Below, one piece after another: positions 54,801-64,000 of a DNA stretch of 64,000 bases. Every line of letters starts with the position of its first letter. The first letter of the stretch is position 1. The DNA comes from Trichoplax adhaerens (taxonomy: Eukaryota > Placozoa > Uniplacotomia > Trichoplacea > Trichoplacidae): NCBI RefSeq assembly GCF_000150275.1, contig NW_002060945.1, positions 3,619,172 through 3,683,171 of the forward strand, written 5' to 3'. Made by a program: the position numbers and the translations under genes. The notes beneath the pieces were generated by a model. That model was not told where the DNA came from. It saw nothing but the letters and a program-made list of their open reading frames with translations, and did no database searches.

Positions 54801-57800
54801 GATCTGAACATTAATCACTCTCAAGATTATTGCGCTAAGAGTATACATTAATTTCTAGCGACTGAATAATGTTATAGTTATAGATGAAGAATCTTGGCTA
54901 TTGTGATATACATACCTGAGATGCCGAAGACTGATCACTGTTGTTCAATTTCCACTGGATTATTAGTTCATCTAAGTCCGCTATAAACCTGAGTCGTATT
55001 TTATATATAGCAGAGTTAAAAAATTTTTGAAAACATGCAGTAATAACAAATACAAAACTCTACATCATCAATTTTGCCATTTTGTATTTCATTTAATATA
55101 TTCAGGCTACTATAATGTATTTACAGGCTTTATAATGATTGCAACATTTGGTAATTTAATTGGCATATTTGTAGTATTGGATATATTGTTGAAAGTATAC
55201 CATAATAATAATTACGATATTAACTATTATAAGCTAAACTAAGGCTCATAAGCATCTTCAATCTTTCACCGATAGCTAATATCCTGCATTTTATTTACTC
55301 GTTCATAGCTTAAATTTTGGAGAAAATTCTGTTATTACAACAAAGGCAAGAATGCATTTCCTATGTTAGCATTGTTATATGTCTACTTAAACAGGGCGTT
55401 TAACTAAAATATCTACATCTATTCATTTAAAAATCTAAGAATCTATGGTCACGGCTATGGTTATTCATCGAATACAATTTAAAAATAGCACAAAATCCTT
55501 TTTTACCAGATTGATTGTGGCGTAATGTCAACAACACGTACGATAGTTTTCAAATACTCCAAGACCGTAACTGCAAGTATAAGTGATTATTTTCGCAAAC
55601 TAGTCTGCGCTATAGTAACTCCATAAACTGCAGAAGAACCATAATAGGATAGTTTTGGTTAAATCGTGGGCTGTATACATTATTTTACGGTAGCATATGC
55701 CACAATGTTGTATTAATTAGAGACACGAAGGTATAACAATGAGGGACATTTAAAATCGTCGGATCTAAGACAGTAAGTGAGAATTCAGAATGCAATATTT
55801 ACTAATTTACTTGCCTAAAAAATTCCATGACCTATCAGAACTGAACATTAGCGTATCACTGCTATGTAATACTACTTATCGTACAGTATTAGAGGTGGTT
55901 TGTGTCTCAAATTTTCGTTCCTTGAGGGTATTTTTCTAATGAAACATTGATGAAGACTGAATTCTTTAATTAGGAAACTATCTGATGCAATAGCTAACTA
56001 CTGATGTTACTTTATATTTATTCTGACAATAAGATTCTGTCTGTTCATACACGTGGTATTGCATAAACCTATCATAAATGAAAAGATGGAGTACTTTGGA
56101 ATATTTTGACTATACTGTAGTATAGTCAAGCAATTGAATACTTCAAAGAAATCTTTAGTACGTCGAGTAGACTGTACTGTCGAGCAAAAGCAGAGCCTAC
56201 ACATACCATTACAGTATCAGTATCGTCCCTAACATGTTGTGATTCAAAGTAATCAATTTCTTTATAAGGTAAAGTGATTCGGATTTACTTGCATCATCAT
56301 GGTAGAACCGTTATGACTACATCAAGTTCTTGACCAATCACTGAATCAACTATCATGATCGTTAGCACAACAAATAGATATGATTTGTAAACTAAATAAA
56401 ATATGTGCCTTTTAAATTACGTTACTTATAACTACAATAAATACTCGGAAAGTGTATTCATCAAACTGATCTAACAGCGACAGATAATTATAATGAATGA
56501 CCATAAAGAGCGCTTGCATAATTTTACTATCCGTATCATCGCCTAAACCACAGTATATCATCGTCCATCTCAGACCAGTGAGAAGAATTTTGTCTAGACA
56601 AATTTATTCATTTGCTTATTTACGCAGCTACCATGATTGAGTCTACTGCTCGTTCGTAAGTGTTTCTTTTTTTACGTCATATTACCAAACATAAACTATC
56701 GCTGACTTTCAACGACCAATTCAGTATCTATGTGCACTTATACTGATATATTAAACTCAATAGTATTTTTCGATCGTCCCATAACAACGAAAAAATGTTG
56801 CACACATGTTTCCTTAACACTAAATGAAAATGGGACTAATCGATCCTGAAACTGGATAGTAAGCTAGTAATTATCATATGACTAATTATCTTGTTCAACA
56901 AAGGCTTTTCCGAGAATTTTGGAAGAGACTGTATATGTTCTATAACTATAAAGGGATCGCATTACGGTATCTAGCGTAGCTCAAAATGCGGGTGTTGGCA
57001 AGTACAGTATTATTGAGCGACTGGAATGAATACAGTTGATATTTGCTGATGTTATAGAATTTAACGGGCTAGCACAGTATTTGAACTCTCTTGACTCTAC
57101 AGTAGGGTAAATGTGTTGTAATGAATTCATTAGTATTACTAAAATCTGCTTTATCTGTGTCTATTGTAACTACTTTTCAGGTATTTTGAAGCTTAGATAT
57201 TAATGATCATTACACTATGTGGCACCAAAAAATAGAGAAATTACATCATTACAAATTTCTCTGTCGGTCTTTAGGATGCCCAGTGCAGTACACTTGGCAT
57301 CAAATTGAATTTAATGTGCTACTGATTCCCAATGAGAGCCATGATGAGAGCACTTTACTATTTGCAGTAAGGTGATTGTTGTGTCATGGACTACTAGATG
57401 TACCATCGTATATCTAGTAATGTATGATTGTGCATTCCTATACAGTAGAGTGTACTATCAATCCTCGTACTGTTGATTGCGAGTGGATAAACTCGATTAG
57501 AACTCTATCCCATAAGATGCGAAAGCATTAAAATTGACATCCTTACCTTTCCCAATCAGAGGCAGTGGTATAGTCGACAATTTCTTGCACGTCTGCGGAC
57601 TACAGTAAATCAAAAGAAAATCATGAATCCATCGATCATCAATATGATCGTCCAACATACTGGAGTCAAGTTCAACATACAGTCTAAGATGTACAATAGA
57701 ATCAATATTACAGCAGTGTCATGCCGCTGACTGAAACGACATGTATCTTCTTTCATAACATAACACAAATAACCAACTTTCCGTTTAATATGTCAATGTA

Positions 57801-57849
57801 GCATCATGATATAAAATAGCTCATTCAAACTTACTTCGTCTTCCGCCAT
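48802..57849 (-). CDS. RAB3GAP1: RAB3GAP1-like Rab3 GTPase-activating protein catalytic subunit
   Basis: Twenty-five phase-consistent exons give about 1,162 residues (human is 981): 57849-57835, 57599-57547, 54988-54916, 54371-54245, 54160-54082, 53878-53759, 53616-53451, 53355-53256, 53180-53099, 52784-52716, 52644-52574, 52496-52404, 52315-52149, 52046-51918, 51818-51728, 51650-51569, 51495-51441, 51311-50658, 50591-50454, 50377-50030, 49952-49818, 49726-49630, 49506-49400, 49325-49110 and 49023-48802. Diagnostic blocks are DYTTASDWERF near the N-terminus, QYRHLSGLIDIFKSK, LFDDTKEAEK and the C-terminal TPQRLYSACTKDEFRMAG. The catalytic region (residues about 743-807) has MQSASLLSDMEAFKAANPGC and LEDFVRWYSPRDW. 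Family knowledge: an Arg in this block is the GAP finger in the human protein. With RAB3GAP2 it acts on Rab3 and as a Rab18 exchange factor at the ER. The extra length is two acidic inserts, at residues about 540-730 and 814-904. Confidence 0.96.
54989..57546. other. Long second intron of RAB3GAP1
   Basis: About 2.56 kb, far longer than the other introns of this gene. It contains a perfect hairpin at 56106-56129. Open frames at 55027-55242 and 56007-56204 have no recognisable content. Confidence 0.6.
56106..56129. repeat. Perfect inverted repeat, 10-bp stem, 4-base loop
   Basis: TTGACTATAC, TGTA, GTATAGTCAA. It lies within the long RAB3GAP1 intron. Confidence 0.65.
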
Positions 57850-57930
57850 TTTCAAAATGACAGCAGTCAGCGCACTACAGAAGGTGTGTGTGTTCAGTCT
57901 GATGTGAGTGAGGTGCTGCTGAGTCTCATG

Positions 57931-58065
57931 CACAGTACATACACTGTAGTGCTGTGCAGTATGTACTGTAGCATTGTACTGTACTGTACTGTACTGTACT
58001 GTACAGTATGAAAAACTTTCTAATTTTACCATGTTGATAATACAGTACATTGTACTGTATACTGT
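57931..58065. repeat. GTACT pentamer run and palindromes at the RAB3GAP1 5' end
   Basis: An uninterrupted TGTAC/GTACT pentamer run of about 30 bases (57975-58005) inverts into ACAGTA. It is flanked by ACAGTACATACACTGTAG, ATGTACTGTAG and ACAGTACATTGTACTGTA. The cluster starts about 80 bases upstream of the RAB3GAP1 start codon. Confidence 0.8.
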
Positions 58066-60980
58066 GGCCTGTTAATATCAACTCAGTACGGTTCAGTATA
58101 CTGTATTGAGTAGACTGTATGAAGCTTAGGGTTTCGGTGGCTAGGAAAGTGATTGACTGGACTATGAGTATCTATAGTGACAACAAGAATCGCAAAGAGT
58201 TTCTTTCGTGCATTTCAAATTTTAAACTTGATTGGCGTCGATTTTGCCATTTTTTTTTAATTCATTTTAGACATATCCATTGATATTCAGTGTCTAGTGT
58301 ATCGGTAGAATAGCTTTTACAAAGAATTCTATACAAATGACGAGGCTAGTAGTGTACAACGTCCATGGTATCGGGGAGACAGTTTTCTATATAATGTACT
58401 GTTAATTAAGTAAACACAAACATCTTTATTTATTGTCTCATCAGATACCTATAATTATATATAGAATCATTAACACGTTAACGTTTCAGCTAAAGAGACG
58501 ATAAACCTTCCATAATATTGACTCTACTGCCGATATGATAGAAAGTCGTTGTTACTAGCAGTATCAGACTCGAAGTGATGAGCATAGGGCTTGTATGAAT
58601 GCGAACTATTCATTCTACAAATTAATATATGCAACTTCTCATATATCAAATTAGCGCCAGACTTGAACCCTTCCGGCTCCAGTATCGGCATCAGCATAAA
58701 TGTTATTGTTTGTAAGAAATGTCTCATTCAAGCATATAAATATCGACATTTTCAACTTCAGTATGCAACCATAATCGTTTTTAGCTTTTGCTATCACTAT
58801 CAGTCTTGACTACGTCGTATCATTTTAATACTGATGTGCTATTTAAGAAAGTAAATCTAAATTCAATTCCGATGCATAATGTGAATATACGTATGAAGCT
58901 ACGCGTATAGTGTATGTATAATCGTTTAGCATCAGTATTTCATAGTTATACCGTATTATGAATACTTTTTGCTACATTACGAGTATTTATGTCAGTAGTG
59001 ACGTTCTCATATTAATTTAGGTATATTTAAAAGAAGCGTAGGATAAGATATTTCAAACTTACATTGAAATAAGCCTAAGGGAAATACAACTACAGTATAC
59101 AAATAGAAAAGGACAAGTTTAGATAGGGAATCAATGACATTACGGAATGGCATTACCCTCAAGTGCTATACGATTTTAAGTACTCGGCAAGTTTTATTTT
59201 TCTGCGACCTCTTAATTAATCAGCAGACATTACATTCCTTAAGCTCATTGAAAATTGATATTATGATAAACATTAGAGAGAAAGATGTTCTAAAATTATG
59301 GTACAATTACTTCATTTTAGCATGTTCAGACGAGACCATAACGAGTCTAGTTTTACTATAAAGTATGCGTATCATTATTACTCCGGTAGCAATTTGTAAC
59401 CCAATTTATTCGTGGCTATTATATTAAGACCGCTATCAATGAGATATTTTCAGTATGATAAATTTTATACGTATGTATGTACAGTAAATGCATTTTCCGC
59501 CTAATTTGCTAACATGTATGCTTCATACATCATGACCAACTATAGTGTCAGAATCAGCATGCAGTATTTCACTTTGGTAACAGCTTATACGCGTATACTG
59601 TACATACCGTACACGTATTACTTTATAAAATTCAAAATTTTTACGACTACTAATTAAGTACAGTAGTTGGCATAGACATTATTCTATATCGTACGCGTTG
59701 AGAACGACCCGAAAAGAAACCCCCCAAAATCGAAAACACCCTAATGACTCGTACCTTAACTGAGATTTAAACAGCAGGAAAATATACAGCAACAGCATAC
59801 GTAAAACGGTTAAAAGAGAAGTAATTAAAAATAATGGTAATCTTTTAATGGCATTTAAAATCAGGCTCAAGAGCTTTACACATTGACTATACTCTATTCA
59901 CGGTCGTCTATTCTACTGACTGGCTGGTGCCACTTTGATAACTTAATAGTATACATCTTGCACTACAAGTCGTTCAAATTAAAGTATACCTTTGTGATTG
60001 TCACTGTTAAATGTCAATCTACTAAGAATGTACAAGCAATCGCTGCTTTTTGAGCATTCCTACAAATCACCATTATGTACATACAGTACATTACAATTTT
60101 AAATACTCCGCAGTACAATATGGGATAAACGGATAGTGTAGTAGATATCGACGAACGTCTACTAAACAACGAAACTTTAACTTAATAGAATATCAATTAG
60201 GGCAATTAATTTAAAGGTGTACAGTACTATCTACTTCGTCATTCTGGAATTTATAGTATCGTGAGTAAGTATTTCAAGATGAAATATGACACGGTATTTA
60301 ATTATTAATGGTTAATAACTACCTACTTATCATTGAAACTTCTGTCATATCAACTGATTTAAATTTAATTATTAGATATATTTTGTCCACGTTAGTTCTT
60401 CTTAAAATTTCACTCTACTATAGATTTATTCGTATCAGGCATACTGACTAACACTTTGCTGTTGTACCGATACGATATACTCATGATATCTTAGAATGTA
60501 ACTTCCTGTTTCTATTAAGTAAAAAATTGTATTTGTAAACCATAGGATGTGAGTATGGGAAAATATAAATTAACTTATCGTACTATTAGTATCGACTACA
60601 TCCTCCTAAGAGTTTTAACGTCCTGATTGTTATCTTGGTAAGTTAAAACTTAATTAGCAAGCACATTGCTAACGTTGACATGATCGAATATGAATTCAAT
60701 AGCTACAAGATTCTGTAGAAATCGTAAATAATAATTGTACTTTCTCCGTACTTAGAATGAAATATAATAAATCGTTGTAAATACCGTCAAAAATACATAG
60801 CAATCCGGATCTTAAATATAGAGCATAGTTCACCTCCTACACTCTAAAGATAGTCCTTAAATTATTTTGACGAGGTCATTCACTTGTATTGAAATAATTA
60901 AACGGCGCTATTAATGTTGTCATAAAATATATAAAGGTATCAACGATATTAATATCTTTTAAAACAATAACATCGGTGTA

Positions 60981-61238
60981 CTAGATATAGCAATTATAGC
61001 ATATGGGAATTACTGTATGTAAAGAACAAATATCACAGTCCGTTAAAGATGTTCTTGATCTTACCCCAGCGATATTCATGAAGAAATGCAAATCATCGGC
61101 ACTTGGATCAATTTGCTGTTTTTTACGCTTATGTAAATTTAGGAATGCTTTAATAGCAATAAATCTCTTATCGTTAACTATACGTTGGAAAGAGTTCGTA
61201 GCAGGAGAAAGCGCAAGTGCTTTTCGAAAATAGTTCAT
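60981..61238 (-). CDS. Isolated open reading frame, possible exon or pseudogene remnant
   Basis: An 85-codon frame with a start codon. The peptide contains a basic, helix-like segment (AIKAFLNLHKRKKQQIDP) followed by SADDLHFFMNIAGVRSRTSL, which reads more like protein than the other frames in this region. The same DNA has a 76-codon frame on the + strand. No family is recognised and no spliced partner was found. A stop lies five codons before the ATG. It may be chance, an orphan exon, or a relic. Confidence 0.15.
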   Translation of the reverse strand: MNYFRKALALSPATNSFQRIVNDKRFIAIKAFLNLHKRKKQQIDPSADDLHFFMNIAGVRSRTSLTDCDICSLHTVIPICYNCYI

Positions 61239-63412
61239 TCTCGATTTTTGCCGTTAAAGGATTGATTTAATGATCTACCATATTTGCTCCGCTGTTCTTC
61301 GTAGAAAAAAATTGCCTATACTAAATAGTTTATTAAATGTTCTGACTTATATTAAACATTGGCAGAAACCAATTATCATCATCATTGTCTTTAATAGTCA
61401 ATATATCGTGGGGGTCTAGAGTACTATACTTTACCATTAATTCCATTGGTATTGTCTATTCATTGTGATTGTCTTCAATTAAATTTTTATTTTTCTCTTC
61501 ATTAACAAAATTTATAGTACCCCTTTTTTATTCGTATTTGTTCCTATGTTAGCTTTTCTCAGTAGAATCTTTCAAATTTGCATCAATAATACAGTAACCT
61601 ACGCAAAGAACTGTGTATTGCGCTATTTTGGTTAATCATGGCCCTAAAAATTAATAATAACAAAAGCCCTAACTTCCTTACGTATAATTTCAAATGAAAT
61701 ATGCTAGAGCAATAAAAAAGTCAACGAAAATCAAAATCTTAAGTATAAAATAGTAATTGTACAACATATATTAAAGTAGTGAAACTTTTCAACCACGCTT
61801 TTGTTTTTAACAGCAAAAGTGAGCAAACGAAAGTCGCAACGTAAATTAAATCACGTTTTTTATTTACTATCATTAATTATAAAATATTCGACAATTTACG
61901 GATATAATAGGATTTAGCACAGTGATCAGTATTAGTTACCATCTTTAATCTAATATAGATTGGTAGAACTTCTTCTGCATTATATTCTTAGTACGTAATA
62001 CAGTTGTAAAAAGTAATTCAGTTCTTATATCGTGGGCTACGGGTATTCATAGAGTCTTAAAACTAAAACTAAAGTAATTGTCCACATCGAAATGATATCG
62101 TGCAGTGTTATACATATAATATATTCTGTTAGAATTATGACTGTGACATCTAATATTTTCACAGTAAAGATACTTTATAGATTTGTAATCGCACGAAGCT
62201 AACTACAGCGAAAATATTTTCCATATCGAAAAAATAACTAATTACGATTACAGTCTATTCTTTCATTAGAAGAAAGTGATATTCAAGGACGATAACTATA
62301 TTTAATTGATTGGATTAATCGTATAAGTAATCTGTGTGGCTGCTGTACTAATAAGATCGAGTAATATGAGTCACGAATAATGTGAAATATCTTCCCGAAA
62401 AGAGCAATATTCGCAAATTCGTAAATGACTCGAAGAGTACGGTGTATATCAGATTCAAGTTATCTTTAATTCAAGATAGTCTATATGTTCTATTTTCAGT
62501 AGTATCTTATCTTGTTACTGATGACGATATCCATCACAGATAATACGATTCAACACCATGCTGAAGGTTATTGCTAGCTGCATATATAAGCCACGTCCTT
62601 ATTATTACCAAAGCTATTTTGTGCTGCTCTTTTTATCTGTATAGCTGCAAGCGCATTTACCCCGCAAATGCAGTTCCTTTCCTCATCCTCAAATCACCAC
62701 TATTGCAGCAATACAATCCTTGTAAGTCAGGACATAGCATTACAATGTAGTGCTTAGCAGTACTCAGTAAAACACAGTATTGTTTCTTATATTCTAAAAT
62801 AGAGCACCTAGGTGAGCATGACTTTGTGCTGAAGACATATAATTTATATAAAACCTTATATTTATAAAACTGCATAAAAGGATAACAAATTATGCCGTGA
62901 TAGCAGATCAAGAAAGCAATGTTTTGACACTATATTTCAAGCAAACACTGACTTACATAACTATAAGTTATTCTATACCATAAGATCAGAGAATTTCTCA
63001 GCGACCTATGCGTAAACATTTTAATGAGCATATGTTTTGATATCTATCCATAATACTAATATATCTTAGCACAGTATGAGTTTAAGCTAATGGTAAAATA
63101 TTTAATTAGCGTGAATGATATACAATATATACGCGTATTTCAAATTTTAGTAGCTCATGCTTAACCAAAAAGTTTCAATGGAAGGTATGAATGTAATTTA
63201 TAAATGTTTAAATAGTGATTTACGAATATGATCGTGTTAGCGGAGGAGCAGGAATTAATTAAGATTCTATTAATTAGTATACAATATCTCATTTCGTACG
63301 GTTTCTGCAGACTACAAGCCTATTGCCGGGAATCGCTCCACGATTAATTATCCGTGATTAGATGGTCGCAAAGCCTACGTTAATGAAATTTAACAAGCTT
63401 TTATGCTCAAAA

Positions 63413-63439
63413 TTATTAATTGCAGCATGCAATTAATAA
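63413..63439. repeat. Perfect inverted repeat, 12-bp stem, 3-base loop
   Basis: TTATTAATTGCA, GCA, TGCAATTAATAA. The length of the perfect stem makes it stand out in this AT-rich intergenic DNA. No gene context explains it. Confidence 0.7.
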
Positions 63440-64000
63440 CTAATGCATTGGTATCAAATATGAAAAAAAATTGATCAAATTTGGTTTACATCGACTTTGC
63501 CGTCTCTGCGGTTGATTGAAAAGATCTGCAAGACACCAACCTACTTATGGACTTCTATGAATAGCAAGCCCCATACGATAGTACGCGTAACGGTACAAAG
63601 AAAGAACGGCCTTAAGGTGTCCCGCTGCCTGCTGTGTCGACTGGAGAATAAATAGTATCATCAAATAATTAAAATACTCTATGTCATAATTATACTACAT
63701 AGTATAGTCATAGAGTACCGCACTAAATGTTATACACCATATATTTTTATCGTTAGTCATTAATCAATGTACGGCGCACTTAGTTCTGTACGCAACCGTG
63801 GAGTTACGAATTACTGTACAGTAAATTGTCATAATTAAACAAGAGGCAATAGTATACTTTAAAACAATCTTTCAAAGCCTACATGTTCCCGCTAACAGTG
63901 CATAGGTTATGGACATTAACTACTCGCCTTAATTTTTATTATCAAGTTCATAATAAGGACAATCCCTGGAAATCCAAATGTTCTCTATGCAATATTATTT

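Larger units (their letters stand above)
57850..64000. other. Gene-poor region upstream of RAB3GAP1
   Basis: About 6.1 kb. The first 300 bases should include the RAB3GAP1 promoter and hold a dense GTACT cluster. Beyond 58150 it is AT-rich, with no exon chain I can support. Notable items are an isolated minus-strand open frame at 60981-61238 and a slightly GC-richer patch at about 63490-63640. A long perfect inverted repeat lies at 63413-63439. No mobile-element proteins or RNA genes are recognised. Confidence 0.5.

Noticed and set aside
1-64000. CRISPR array, bacterial operon, insertion sequence, retroelement or viral genes
   Set aside because: The repeats lack regular direct-repeat/spacer structure. 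No transposase, integrase or polymerase motif appears in any frame, and the genes are intron-containing metazoan genes.

Overview
This window is animal nuclear DNA. It is AT-rich and has no bacterial gene organisation. Seven conserved metazoan protein-coding genes can be assembled exon by exon, with GT-AG introns mostly of about 80-350 bp. Each model was checked by carrying codon phase across every splice junction. The gene set (a glycolipid-transfer PH protein, a tubulin polyglutamylase subunit, a p55-type MAGUK, WAC, Rab3GAP1, MPND, SPATS2-like), the compact introns and the low GC suggest a small, early-branching animal. A placozoan is my best guess, but that is inference and not proven by anything in the sequence.

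Layout from left to right. (1) Positions 1-258 are the 3' end of an unidentified + strand gene. (2) 2127-6974 is a SPATS2-like gene on the minus strand, with a possible start exon at 11112-11153. (3) 13409-18691 is PLEKHA8/FAPP2 (+). (4) 19486-22936 is MPND (-), convergent with PLEKHA8. (5) 22937-27357 is a gene-free, repeat-rich stretch with a nested tandem repeat and an approximately three-copy 0.36-0.40 kb array. (6) 27358-30116 is TPGS1 (-), head-to-head with WAC (+, 31252-35839) across about 1.1 kb that includes a GC-richer patch. (7) 37639-45432 is an MPP/p55-family MAGUK (-), convergent with WAC. (8) 45433-48801 is intergenic and rich in GTAC palindromes. (9) 48802-57849 is RAB3GAP1 (-). 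(10) 57850-64000 holds no gene I can support.

The genes are not an operon or a pathway. Several concern membrane and cytoskeletal logistics: PLEKHA8 at the Golgi, RAB3GAP1 in Rab control, the MAGUK at cell junctions, and TPGS1 in tubulin modification. WAC and MPND are linked to chromatin, ubiquitin or transcription in vertebrates. Their arrangement looks like ordinary head-to-head and tail-to-tail packing in a compact genome.

The main unexplained pattern is a self-complementary sequence family built on the pentamer GTACT (cores such as TACTGTACAGTA). It recurs in dense clusters in intergenic DNA and first introns, often near the 5' ends of the genes, and is essentially absent from the coding exons. 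It is the best candidate here for an undescribed element. Other points of interest are a possible 7-nt microexon in WAC, a possible GC-AG intron in RAB3GAP1, a Ser-to-Thr change in the JAMM motif of MPND, and start codons embedded in YY1/TISU-like ATGGCG contexts.
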